Part shown: piece by piece, positions 33,835 to 42,062 of the stretch
Layout: every line of letters begins with the position of its first letter
Numbering within the stretch: position 1 is the stretch's first letter
Assembly (NCBI GenBank): GCA_964346645.1
Contig: CAYFVU010000018.1
Location: forward strand, 1 to 42,073
Direction of reading: 5' to 3'
Origin: CAYFVU01 sp964346645
GTDB taxonomy: Bacteria > Spirochaetota > Spirochaetia > DSM-16054 > Sediminispirochaetaceae
Length of the DNA: 42,073 bases
Program-made: the position numbers and the translations under genes
Notes under the pieces: generated by a model
What the model saw: the letters and a program-made list of their open reading frames with translations, nothing else
Told to the model about the DNA's origin: nothing
Database searches by the model: none

Positions 33835-33863
33835 TTGACTAAGTCTTATTGTAACACTAAGAT
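33835..33863 (+). promoter_or_regulatory. Sigma70-type promoter of the formate dehydrogenase operon
   Basis: TTGACT (33835-33840), a 17-bp spacer and TAAGAT (33858-33863), ending 11 nt before ATG 33875. The transcript leader would be only a few nt long for that start, or about 14 nt for the alternative ATG 33884, which has TAGGGA upstream. Confidence 0.72.
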
Positions 33864-33874
33864 TAGAGTAGGGA

Positions 33875-34345
33875 ATGAAAAATATGGAACGAGACGAAAT
33901 TTTTTCCAAGTACCCGCCAACTCAAGACAATCTTCTATCTCTGCTGATAGATCTGCAGGAGCACAATCCGCACAACTATCTTGCTGAAGAAGATCTGTCC
34001 GAAGCGGCGAGGTACACGAACGTGACGAAGGCGAGAGTCTATGGGATAGCAGGCTACTACTCCATGCTCAGCATGAAGCCGCGGGGGAGACACATCATAC
34101 GTGTGTGCCGCTCACCGATCTGCCGCATGTTCGGCGCCTTCGACATTGCAGAGGAGCTCGAGAAGATGCTCGGCATCTCTTTCGGGGATACGACGACGGA
34201 CGGGGAGTTTACCCTCGAGTACTCGGAGTGCCTCGGACGCTGCAACCACTCGCCGACGATGATGGTGGGAAGCAAGTTCTACGGCCTGCTCGATGCGGAT
34301 AAGCTGAAGTACATCGTCGACTACCACAGAGGAGGCGGCCTATGA
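33875..34345 (+). CDS. nuoE: NuoE-like [2Fe-2S] subunit of an NAD-linked formate dehydrogenase
   Basis: A 156-residue thioredoxin-like ferredoxin of the NuoE/HndA/FdsG family. The four cluster cysteines are in VCRSPICRMFG (Cys-X4-Cys) and ECLGRCNHSP (Cys-X3-Cys). It carries electrons between the FMN subunit and the rest of the complex. The N-terminal helical part (KYPPTQDNLLSLLIDLQEHN) is standard. ATG 33875 or ATG 33884 (MERDEIFSK) may be used. The stop overlaps the nuoF start (ATGA). It is followed by nuoF and fdhA rather than hydrogenase or complex I genes, which places it in a formate dehydrogenase. Confidence 0.92.
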   Translation: MKNMERDEIFSKYPPTQDNLLSLLIDLQEHNPHNYLAEEDLSEAARYTNVTKARVYGIAGYYSMLSMKPRGRHIIRVCRSPICRMFGAFDIAEELEKMLGISFGDTTTDGEFTLEYSECLGRCNHSPTMMVGSKFYGLLDADKLKYIVDYHRGGGL

Positions 34346-35625
34346 TCGGCACGGGTACGCGCGGCAAGGGCGCATCGGAGCCGCTCATCTCGATGAAGAA
34401 TGCGCACCGCATAGACCCCTCGAGTATCGAGGAGTACGTGCAGACGGGAGGCTTCGAGGCGTTAGGGAAGGCGCTCGGCATGGAGCCGAAGGCGGTGTTT
34501 CAGGAGGTCATGGACTCGAACCTGCAGGGCAGGGGCGGCGCCGGCTTTCCCACGGGGCTGAAGGAGAAGCTCACCGGCGAGGCACTCTCCGAGGCCTACG
34601 GCCCCAAGTATCTCGTCTGCAATGCCGACGAGGGAGAGCCGGGGACCTTCAAGGATCGGGCGATTATGGAGAACGACCCGCACCTGATGATCGAGGGGAT
34701 GTGTATCTCCGCATATGCAATAGGTGCAGAGAAGGCATACATCTACATACGCGGCGAGTACACGGAGTCTATCCGCAGGGTCGAAACCGCGGTGGAGAAC
34801 TGCTACAGTGAGGGCTTTCTCGGAAAGGGAATACTCGGCTCCGACTTCTCCCTCGATGTGGAGATACGTCTGGGGGCGGGGTCCTACCTCTGCGGAGAGG
34901 AGCTGACCCTCCTCGAATCGATAGAGGGCAAGCGGGGCTATCCGCGTTACAAGCCGCCGTATCCTGCGGAGCACGGACTCTTCGGAGTGCCGACGCTCAT
35001 CAACAACGTGGAGACCTTCGCGCAGGTACCCTTCGTCGTACAGAACGGGGCGGAGGCCTACAAGTCCTACGGTATCGAAGGATCCCCCGGTACGAAGATC
35101 TTCTCGGTAAGCGGGGACGTGAACCACCCCCTCTATTTCGAGTCGGAGATGGGCATTACCCTGCGGGAGGTCATCGATCGATGCGAGGGAATGCGGAACG
35201 GAACACGATTCTATGCGGCCCTTCTCGGTGGCGCGGCGGGAACCTTCGTCGACGAGAGCTTCCTCGACGTTCCGCTCGGCTACCAGAGCCTGAAGGAGCG
35301 GGGGGCGACCCTCGGTTCAGGCGCGGTAATCGTACTCTCGGAAGAGCGTAAGGTATTCGACATGCTCCCCTCCATCCTCGAATTCTTTCGGCACGAATCC
35401 TGCGGCAAGTGCATTCCCTGCCGCGTCGGTACGGAGTATCTGGTGGAGCTTATGGAGCGGTTCTCGAACGAGACGAATCCCGGAGATACGAGGCGAACCG
35501 AGATATTCGACAAGATGTACGGAGAGGCGGATTTCATGGACAAGAGCTCCCTCTGTCCGCTCGGCAAGTCGCCGATCCTCTCGATCCGCAGCATACGGCA
35601 GTTTTTTTCGGATAAAGAGTTATGA
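34342..35625 (+). CDS. nuoF: NuoF-like NAD(H)- and FMN-binding subunit of formate dehydrogenase
   Basis: A 427-residue flavoprotein of the NuoF/HndC/FdsB family. The NADH and FMN loops are visible as GRGGAGFPTGLKEK and NADEGEPGTFKDRAIM. The SLBB region follows, and the [4Fe-4S] cysteines are in ESCGKCIPCRVGTE with the fourth in SLCPLGKSP. It exchanges electrons between NAD(P)+ and the FeS chain. The ATG overlaps the nuoE stop and the stop overlaps the fdhA start, both by 4 nt, giving a strictly coupled three-gene operon. No extra N-terminal ferredoxin domain is present. Confidence 0.94.
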   Translation: MIGTGTRGKGASEPLISMKNAHRIDPSSIEEYVQTGGFEALGKALGMEPKAVFQEVMDSNLQGRGGAGFPTGLKEKLTGEALSEAYGPKYLVCNADEGEPGTFKDRAIMENDPHLMIEGMCISAYAIGAEKAYIYIRGEYTESIRRVETAVENCYSEGFLGKGILGSDFSLDVEIRLGAGSYLCGEELTLLESIEGKRGYPRYKPPYPAEHGLFGVPTLINNVETFAQVPFVVQNGAEAYKSYGIEGSPGTKIFSVSGDVNHPLYFESEMGITLREVIDRCEGMRNGTRFYAALLGGAAGTFVDESFLDVPLGYQSLKERGATLGSGAVIVLSEERKVFDMLPSILEFFRHESCGKCIPCRVGTEYLVELMERFSNETNPGDTRRTEIFDKMYGEADFMDKSSLCPLGKSPILSIRSIRQFFSDKEL

Positions 35626-38363
35626 GTGAGAAAGAGATGGCAACGATTCACATAGACGGCAAAGAGCTGAGCGCGCCGGCGGGGGCAAACCTGCTGCAGA
35701 CGGCGCTCGAGAACGGCATAGACATTCCGCACCTCTGCTACCACCCCAAGCTTTCATCCACCGGCGCCTGCAGACTCTGCGTGGTAAAGATAGAAGAACA
35801 GAGGGGTCTCGTTACCTCCTGCACCGTGGGAGTGGAGGACGGAATGAAGGTCTCTGCCTTCGACGAGGAGATAGACGAGGTACGGCGTCACACCCTCGAG
35901 TACCTGCTCGCCGAGCAGAACGAGGAGTACGACGGCAGCTACCGGGACGAGTTCCGCGAGTTGGTCGAGCGCTACGGACTCCAAGATCCGGCGAACAGGC
36001 ACATCCCGAAGATCCGCCACGGCAACGAGGAGATTGGAGAGCTCGACGAGAGCTCGCCGGTGCTGACCTACGACGGGTCGAAGTGCATCCGCTGTTTTCG
36101 CTGTATCAAGGCCTGCGGCGAGGTGCAGGGCAAACACGTGCTCTCCTTCTCCGAGCGCGGGCTCGACTCCTTCATCGTCGCCGGCTACGGAGTATGGCAC
36201 GAGTCCGAGTGCGACGGCTGCGGCGAGTGCGTGCAGCTCTGCCCCACCGGGGCCATAGTGGAGAAGCCGCACCGCAGCGAAATCCGGCTCGACCGCATAG
36301 AGAAGAGGGTAAAGACCACCTGCCCCTACTGCGGGGTCGGCTGCCAGCTCGAGGTATACGTGCAGGACGGTCGCATTGTACGCGCCGACGGGGTAGAGGG
36401 GGTGAGCCCGAACTACGGGCGGCTCTGCGTGAAGGGCCGTTTCGGCTACGATTATGTCGCCAGTCCGGACCGGCTCACCACCCCCCTCGTTAAGCGTGAA
36501 GGAAAGTTCGAGGAGGCGAGCTGGGAGGAGGCGCTCGGTCTCATCGCGGAGAAGTTCAACGGTATCCGCGAGCGGTACGGCCCCGACGCCCTCGCCGGTT
36601 ACTCCTCGGCCAAGTGCACGAACGAGGACACGTATCTTTTTCAGAAATTCATACGTACGGCCTTCGGGACGAACAACATCGACTACTGCACCAGGCTCTG
36701 CCACTCCTCCACCGTCACGGCGATGATGAAGAGCCTCGGAGGAGGCGCTGGTACCAACTCGATAGAGGACTTCGGCAAGACCGGCTGCCTCTTCGTGACC
36801 GGCAACAACATGATAGAGACCCACCCCGTCACCGCCACCTTCGTAAAGCAGGGAGTGGAGAACGGCATGCAGCTGATCGTCTGCGATCCGCGCTGGACGC
36901 CGCTGGCCGACTACGCCGACATCTGGCTGCAGCAGCGCACCGGCACCGACGTGGCCCTGCTCAACGGTATAATGAAGGTCATCGTAGACGAGGAGCTCTA
37001 CGACACGGAGTTCATCGAGGAGAAGGTCGACGGAGGCATGGAGGCCTTTAGAAAGCTCGCCGAGCTCGTGAGAGAGTATACCCTCGAGAGGGTGGAGCAG
37101 ACCACCGGCGTGCCGGCGGATAAGCTGCAAGCCGCCGCCCGCATGTACGCGGGGGCACAGACGGCGATGATTGCCACCGGAATGGGGATGAGTCAACAGA
37201 CGGCGGGGACCGACAACGTCTTATCGCTGGTCAACATGATGCTGATCACCGGACAGGTGGGCCGCGAGCAGGCGGGCATAGACCCTCCCCGCGGACAGAA
37301 CAACGTGCAGGGCGTAACCGACGTCGGTTGCTCGCCGATCGTCTACCCGGGCTACATTCCGGTCGGCAACGAGGAGAACCGGCGCAAGATCGCGGATCTC
37401 TGGAACGTGCCCTTCGAGAGTCTACCGGCGGAGCCGGGCCTCTCAACCGTGGAGATCGCCCAGGCCGCCTACGACGGCAGAATAAAGGGCCTGTACATCA
37501 TGGGAGAGAACCCCATGCTCACCGATCCCGATCTGACGCACACGGGCGAGGCGCTCGAGAAGCTCGATTTCCTCGTCGTGCAGGACATCTTTCACACCGA
37601 GACGACTCCCTACGCCGACGTCATACTTCCCGCGGCGAGCTTCGCCGAAAAGGAGGGGACCTTCGTAAACAGCGACCGCCGGACCGTGCGGGTGCGTAAG
37701 GCCGTCGAATCTCCCGGAGAGGCACGGGAGGACCGGCGGATCATCGTCGACATGGCGCAGCACATGGGCTACGATCTCGGCAGCTACGAGAGCGCCTCAC
37801 AGATATTCGACGAGATCGCCGAGGCAGCGCCAATCTTCGCCGGCATCTCCTACGACAGAATCGAAGTGGAGGGAGTGCAGTGGCCCTGCCCGAGCAGGGA
37901 GCATCCCGGCACCTCGACGCTCTTTACCGAGGGCTTCAAGACCGACAGCGGCAAAGGCAAGCTCTTCCCCGTGGAGTACCGGGAGGAGACGGAGCAGCCG
38001 AGCGAAGAGTTCCCCTTCATCCTCAACACGGGACGGATCCTCTACCAGTACCACACCTCGACCATGTCGCGGCGCAGCGAGATGCTCAACGGCTATGCGG
38101 GAGAGTCCTACGCCCTCATCCACCCGAAGGATGCCGACCGGATAGGCGTAGAGGAGGGCGAGCCCGTGCGGGTCTACAACCGGCGCGGCGAGTTCCGCAC
38201 GAAGGTACGGCGGCACGTCGGCGTTCGGCCGGGGGAGATCTTCGTCCCCTTCCACTTCCGCGAGTCGCCGGTGAACATGCTCACCCGCGCCGACGAGCTC
38301 GACCCCTACTCCAAGATCGCCGCCTTCAAGCTATCTGCCTGCGGCATCGAGCCCGCTGGTTAG
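35622..38363 (+). CDS. fdhA: Formate dehydrogenase catalytic (molybdopterin) subunit with N-terminal FeS domains
   Basis: A 913-residue protein. From the N-terminus: a [2Fe-2S] domain (HLCYHPKLSSTGACRLCVVK), a His-Cys-rich NuoG-type segment, two [4Fe-4S] motifs (CIRCFRCIKACGE and CDGCGECVQLCPTGA), the Mo/W-bisPGD oxidoreductase domain opening with CPYCGVGCQ, and a C-terminal MGD-binding domain (ILNTGRILYQYHTSTMSRRS). The metal ligand is Cys360 in CTRLCHSS, encoded by TGC, so this is a cysteine, not a selenocysteine, enzyme; the following His is conserved. With NuoE and NuoF it should interconvert formate and CO2 with NAD(P)H in the cytoplasm; no Tat signal is present. Accessory genes such as fdhD are not in the window. 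Confidence 0.92.
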   Translation: MSEKEMATIHIDGKELSAPAGANLLQTALENGIDIPHLCYHPKLSSTGACRLCVVKIEEQRGLVTSCTVGVEDGMKVSAFDEEIDEVRRHTLEYLLAEQNEEYDGSYRDEFRELVERYGLQDPANRHIPKIRHGNEEIGELDESSPVLTYDGSKCIRCFRCIKACGEVQGKHVLSFSERGLDSFIVAGYGVWHESECDGCGECVQLCPTGAIVEKPHRSEIRLDRIEKRVKTTCPYCGVGCQLEVYVQDGRIVRADGVEGVSPNYGRLCVKGRFGYDYVASPDRLTTPLVKREGKFEEASWEEALGLIAEKFNGIRERYGPDALAGYSSAKCTNEDTYLFQKFIRTAFGTNNIDYCTRLCHSSTVTAMMKSLGGGAGTNSIEDFGKTGCLFVTGNNMIETHPVTATFVKQGVENGMQLIVCDPRWTPLADYADIWLQQRTGTDVALLNGIMKVIVDEELYDTEFIEEKVDGGMEAFRKLAELVREYTLERVEQTTGVPADKLQAAARMYAGAQTAMIATGMGMSQQTAGTDNVLSLVNMMLITGQVGREQAGIDPPRGQNNVQGVTDVGCSPIVYPGYIPVGNEENRRKIADLWNVPFESLPAEPGLSTVEIAQAAYDGRIKGLYIMGENPMLTDPDLTHTGEALEKLDFLVVQDIFHTETTPYADVILPAASFAEKEGTFVNSDRRTVRVRKAVESPGEAREDRRIIVDMAQHMGYDLGSYESASQIFDEIAEAAPIFAGISYDRIEVEGVQWPCPSREHPGTSTLFTEGFKTDSGKGKLFPVEYREETEQPSEEFPFILNTGRILYQYHTSTMSRRSEMLNGYAGESYALIHPKDADRIGVEEGEPVRVYNRRGEFRTKVRRHVGVRPGEIFVPFHFRESPVNMLTRADELDPYSKIAAFKLSACGIEPAG

Positions 38364-38378
38364 TGCCTGCGGGCTCGA
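38347..38378. repeat. Inverted repeat spanning the fdhA stop codon
   Basis: TCGAGCCCGC and GCGGGCTCGA form a perfect 10-bp stem with a 12-nt loop that contains the fdhA TAG. No T-run follows on either strand, so a terminator role is possible but not of the standard intrinsic type. It may instead protect the mRNA end. Confidence 0.5.
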
Positions 38379-38448
38379 GAAAGAGTAGAAAAAAACTTCT
38401 CCGCCTAATAGTATGTACCTATCAAATGAGATTTCGGAGGAAGTTCGC

Positions 38449-39120
38449 ATGGAACGGGTAAAACACGAATACAGACAATTGATCGTAGACAGCGGCATAG
38501 AGATGCTGAACAAGGGAATTACCGTGGGTACCTGGGGAAACCTGAGTGCGCGCGATCCTGAAACCGGACTCATCTATGTCAGTCCGAGCGGCATGGAGTA
38601 TCCAAAGATCCGGAGCGAGCACGTAGTCGTAATGGATGATCAACTGGCAATAGTCGATGGGGAGGCCGAGCCTACCATAGAGAAGAACATGCACGCGGCG
38701 ATCTACAGGGCACGGGAAGATGTGAATGCCGTAGTGCACACCCATCCGACCTACTCATCGGTCTTCGGCCTCACATCGACACCGCTGCCCGGCGTCAGTG
38801 AGGACTTCGTACAGATAATCGGCGCGGAGGTGGGAATCGCCGAACCTTACCAGCTGCCCGGTACGGAGGAGTTGGGGCAGGCTGCGGTCAACGGACTCGG
38901 CAAGAACAATGCGGTCATACTCCCCATGCACGGCGCTCTCTCGGTGGGAAAGAACATGAAGACGGCACTAAAGGTCAGTCTGGTGCTCGAGAAGAATGCC
39001 CAAATCTACCTCTTTGCAAAGCTCTTCGGCGGCGAGATACGGAGCTTCTCTGAGGACGAGATAGAGGCGATGCAGAATTTCGTGAAAACACGCTACGGAA
39101 AGAAGAACGAGAAGTATTAA
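38449..39120 (+). CDS. Class II aldolase/adducin family protein (fuculose-phosphate aldolase-like)
   Basis: A 223-residue protein with the family landmarks GTWGNLSARD, VSPSGMEY, the zinc-ligand pair in HTHPTYSSVF and the third His in PMHGALSVG; a conserved acidic Glu is in PTIEKNMHAA. Such enzymes cleave sugar-1-phosphates (L-fuculose, L-ribulose or 5-deoxy-sugar phosphates) to DHAP and an aldehyde, or epimerise ribulose-5-phosphate. ATG 38449 is preferred over the upstream in-frame ATG 38413 because GGAGGAA lies 8 nt before it. No kinase or isomerase gene is adjacent, so the substrate is open. Confidence 0.88.
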   Translation: MERVKHEYRQLIVDSGIEMLNKGITVGTWGNLSARDPETGLIYVSPSGMEYPKIRSEHVVVMDDQLAIVDGEAEPTIEKNMHAAIYRAREDVNAVVHTHPTYSSVFGLTSTPLPGVSEDFVQIIGAEVGIAEPYQLPGTEELGQAAVNGLGKNNAVILPMHGALSVGKNMKTALKVSLVLEKNAQIYLFAKLFGGEIRSFSEDEIEAMQNFVKTRYGKKNEKY

Positions 39121-39130
39121 AAAAGGCCTT

Positions 39131-39165
39131 GGGAATTTCAAAAATCATTGATTTTTGAAATTCCC
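39131..39165. repeat. Perfect 35-bp A+T-rich palindrome between two genes
   Basis: GGGAATTTCAAAAATCA, one T, then its exact reverse complement. It sits 10 bp after the aldolase stop and 27 bp before the ketopantoate reductase start. It is A+T-rich in a G+C-rich region and has no T-run behind it on the plus strand. Confidence 0.9.
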
Positions 39166-39192
39166 CGATGTAAGCAGGAGGTATACGGAAAG

Positions 39193-40235
39193 ATGAGAAT
39201 AAGCATATACGGAACCGGCGGCATAGGCGGATACCTCGCGGGGAAGTTGGGACCGCTTCTGGAGGGGCCGGATTCGGGTTTGAGCTCCCTGTCGCTCATT
39301 GCCCGCGGGTCTCACCTCGAGGCGATTCGGGAACGGGGTCTCCGTTTCCTCGATGCGGAGGGCGGAAGCCGTCAGGTGCATCCGTCGGCGGCTTCCGACG
39401 ATCCGGCCGACCTCCCCTCTGCGGACGTGGTCTTTCTCTGTGTAAAGAGCTATGACCTCGACTCGTCGGTAGAGAGGTTAGAGTCCTATATCGATTCGGA
39501 AACCCTCGTTATCCCGCTACTGAACGGCGCGGACATCTACGAGCGGGTTCGTGAGAAGCTCGACACGGGGATCGTGCTGCCGGGCGCCATCTACATCAGC
39601 TCGGCGATTACCGAAGCCGGAACCGTACAGCACAAGGGAGGAAAGGGGCTCGTCATTCTCGGCAAGGGCAAGGGCCGCGATGCCGTCAAGCCGGAGCCGC
39701 TGCTGCGGGTATTCGAAGAGGCCGGCGTACCGTACCAGTGGCACGAGGATCCGTTCCCCGCCATATGGAGCAAATTTCTCTTCATCTCTCCCTTCTCTAT
39801 CGCCGGCGCGGCTTCGGGCAAGACCCTCGGAGAGCTGCTCGATGATCCGAAGACGAGCGCGGATCTTCGCCGCATGATCGAGGAAGTGGCCGAGGTCGCC
39901 CGTGCAAAGGGAATATCGCTTCCAGAGGACGCCGTAGACTCGACCATGGCTACCGGAAAGTCCTTTCCGCCCGGGACCAAGACATCGTTTCAGCGGGATA
40001 TCGAGGCGCGCAAGGAAAAGGACGAACGGGAGGTCTTCGGCGCAGCGCTGTTGAGACTCGCATCGGATCTCGGAGTGGACACCCCGGTGCTCTCTCGTTA
40101 TTTCGAGTCCTTGNNNNNNNNNNNNNNNNNNNNNNNNNNNNNNNNNNNNNNNNNNNNNNNNNNNNNNNNNNNNNNNNNNNNNNNNNNNNNNNNNNNNNNN
40201 NNNNNNNNNNNNNCTTGATTTCTCATACAAAATAG
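39193..40235 (+). CDS. panE: 2-dehydropantoate 2-reductase (ketopantoate reductase family), 3' end crossed by an assembly gap
   Basis: NAD(P)H-dependent reductase family of pantothenate synthesis. The Rossmann start is SIYGTGGIGGYLAGKL; the catalytic Lys lies in FLCVKSYDLDSSVERL, followed by LLNGAD; the C-terminal helical domain includes KFLFISPFSIAGAASGKTLG and the motif SFQRDIEARKEKDE. ATG 39193 is chosen over the upstream frame opening because the family begins with this strand; AGGAGG lies 11 nt upstream. A 100-N gap (40114-40213) follows Leu307. Joining the flanks on their shared CTTG continues the frame as ISHTK and a stop at 40233-40235, giving 312 residues, a normal length. Many family members act on other 2-oxo acids, so the substrate is provisional. 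Confidence 0.8.
40114..40213. other. Assembly gap (100 N) at the end of panE
   Basis: Exactly 100 Ns. The flanks share CTTG, and merging on it gives a natural stop for the upstream gene, so the missing sequence may be nil. The adjacency of the second kaiBC pair to panE rests on this join. Confidence 0.9.
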
Positions 40236-40288
40236 TAATAGACTCTCTAGTATATCGAGGCTCGAGTGAACAGAAGAGATGTGTGCGG

Positions 40289-40579
40289 ATGAGTAAAGAA
40301 ATCCAATTGAAGCTCTATGTAATAGGCGACACCTTGCGCTCGAAACGGGCGAAGGAGCAGCTGCACCGCCACATGGAAAGCCGCTTCGCGGGTGAGTATG
40401 AGATAATCGTCATAGATATCGAACATGAACCGGAATCGGCCGAGCGGGACAGGATCCTGGTGGTGCCCACGGTGGTAAAAATCCAACCTCCACCTCAGCA
40501 GAGGATCATAGGCAGCCTCGCGGATGAAAGGCGGGTTTTGCATGCGCTGGATCTTCCCGAGCTAGTAGATGAAGGATAG
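40289..40579 (+). CDS. kaiB: Circadian clock-type protein KaiB (second copy)
   Basis: A 96-residue KaiB: IQLKLYVIGDTLRSKRAKEQ, then VIDIEHEPESAERDRILVVP, then TVVKIQPPPQQRIIGSLADE. The PPPQQRIIG element is closer to the cyanobacterial KPPPVRKIIG form than that of the first KaiB (SPEGSRRIIG). ATG 40289 is preferred over the GTG at 40283, with an AGAAGAGA purine stretch upstream. It ends about 13 nt before the likely start of kaiC, with which it must be co-transcribed. The region between the assembly gap and this gene (40214-40288) holds no clear promoter. Confidence 0.93.
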   Translation: MSKEIQLKLYVIGDTLRSKRAKEQLHRHMESRFAGEYEIIVIDIEHEPESAERDRILVVPTVVKIQPPPQQRIIGSLADERRVLHALDLPELVDEG

Positions 40580-40592
40580 AGAGGGGACGGCG

Positions 40593-42062
40593 ATGAGTAA
40601 CGAGAACTCCTTGGTAAAGAAAATGCCCACCGGTATCAAGGGTTTCGACACTATGCTCGAGGGAGGCATTCCCGAGGGCAGGGTTCTGCTGGTGACGGGA
40701 TCGGCCGGAACGGGAAAGACGGTGCTGCTCAATGAGTTTCTCTATAGGGGAATAACCGAATACGGCGAGACCGGCGTATTCGTCACCTTCGAGGAGCGAC
40801 CCTCGGATATTGTCCAGAATGTGGGAAGCTTCGGATGGGATTACCGGCGCCTTCAGGAGGAGGGGAAGCTCCTCTTCGTCGATCTCAGTCCCGTACGTGA
40901 CAGCTACGTAGAAGTCTCGAACGATTACGAGCTCAGCCCGATCATGCTGCGAATACAGCAGGCGGTCCGCAAAATCGGTGCTCGGCGGGTGGTCCTCGAC
41001 AGCGCCGCCTCTCTATTCTCACAGTTGAACAACAGAGACAAAGTCAGGCGTTTCATATTCCAGATATGTCAGGACCTGAAGGAGATGGGGATCACGGCCC
41101 TCATCTCCTCCGAGCAGCCCGACAGCGGCTCGGCGACTGCGGGTTACACGGTGGAGGAGTTCGTCAGCGACGGCGTCATTCAAATGAGGATAAAGCCGGG
41201 AGAGCAGCAGCTCATACGCACGATGCTGGTCACAAAAATGCGCGGCGTCGGTTACCGCAGCGGCTATGTACAGTTCAGCATCGGATCGGAGGGACTAAAC
41301 GTCTTTCCGAAGATAGCAATTCAGCGCGGAATAGCGAACACGAGTTTCGAGGAGCGCAAACGTTTCGGGATTTCAGGTTTGGATGAGGCTCTCGACGGAG
41401 GGGTCCCAAAGGGGCACATCGTGCTGATCTCCGGGACTACCGGCAGCGGCAAGAGTCTATCCGGCATGCAGTTCTTGGAGGAGGGCCTCCGCAACGGAGA
41501 GAAAGCGGTCTTCGTTGCGCTGGAGGAGCCGATCCAGCAGATCACGAAAACCGCCGAGGTTCACGGTTGGAAGCTGGAGGAGCACGAGAAGAGAGGCGAG
41601 CTCAGATTCGTAACGGCGGAGCTGATAGATCCGGTACCCGACGAGCTACTCTCGAAAATCGTGGAAGCCGTCGAGGAAATCGGAGCCGGGAGAATCGTCT
41701 TCGACTCCATCTCCAGTCTCATGTCGGCGACCATGCAACAGGAACAGGTGAGGCAGTTTCTCCTCCAGCTCGCCGACTACATCAAGCACAGAGGAATAAC
41801 GGGGATCTTTACCTACCTCATGTCTTCCAACTTCGGCGCAGATAAGGATCAGCTGCTCGGGTCTTTAGAGACAAACTCCATGAGACTCAGCTCGGTCGTA
41901 GACGGGGTAATACTGCTGCAGTACGTGGAGCGGCAGCAACGGGTGGAGAAGGTTCTCAACGTGCTGAAGATGCGCGGCTGCCGCCACAGCCGCGACCTGT
42001 ACCAGTACGAAATCGAGATCGGCGGGCTGCGTCTCGGCGAGAAGTTCTCGGTCTCGAGATAG
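40593..42062 (+). CDS. kaiC: KaiC-family ATPase/autokinase (second copy, Ser-Ser phosphosites, no C-terminal tail)
   Basis: A 489-residue double-domain KaiC homologue. CI: Walker A GSAGTGKT and Glu pair in FVTFEERPSD. CII: Walker A GTTGSGKS, Glu pair in FVALEEPIQQ, and RLSSVVDGVILLQYVE, which places Ser433-Ser434 where KaiC has Ser-Thr. The chain stops at GLRLGEKFSVSR, without the ISGSP element and tail that KaiA binds in cyanobacteria. These traits resemble the KaiC2-type subgroup rather than clock KaiC. ATG 40593 is chosen because AGAGGGG lies just upstream and MPTGIKGFDTMLEGG then falls near the N-terminus; the upstream ATG 40569 overlaps kaiB. The neighbour downstream is outside the window. 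Confidence 0.93.
   Translation: MSNENSLVKKMPTGIKGFDTMLEGGIPEGRVLLVTGSAGTGKTVLLNEFLYRGITEYGETGVFVTFEERPSDIVQNVGSFGWDYRRLQEEGKLLFVDLSPVRDSYVEVSNDYELSPIMLRIQQAVRKIGARRVVLDSAASLFSQLNNRDKVRRFIFQICQDLKEMGITALISSEQPDSGSATAGYTVEEFVSDGVIQMRIKPGEQQLIRTMLVTKMRGVGYRSGYVQFSIGSEGLNVFPKIAIQRGIANTSFEERKRFGISGLDEALDGGVPKGHIVLISGTTGSGKSLSGMQFLEEGLRNGEKAVFVALEEPIQQITKTAEVHGWKLEEHEKRGELRFVTAELIDPVPDELLSKIVEAVEEIGAGRIVFDSISSLMSATMQQEQVRQFLLQLADYIKHRGITGIFTYLMSSNFGADKDQLLGSLETNSMRLSSVVDGVILLQYVERQQRVEKVLNVLKMRGCRHSRDLYQYEIEIGGLRLGEKFSVSR

Noticed and set aside
35754..37196. 480-codon minus-strand ORF opposite fdhA
   Set aside because: Shadow of a gene whose cluster motifs and active-site Cys are all intact; the translation resembles no protein.
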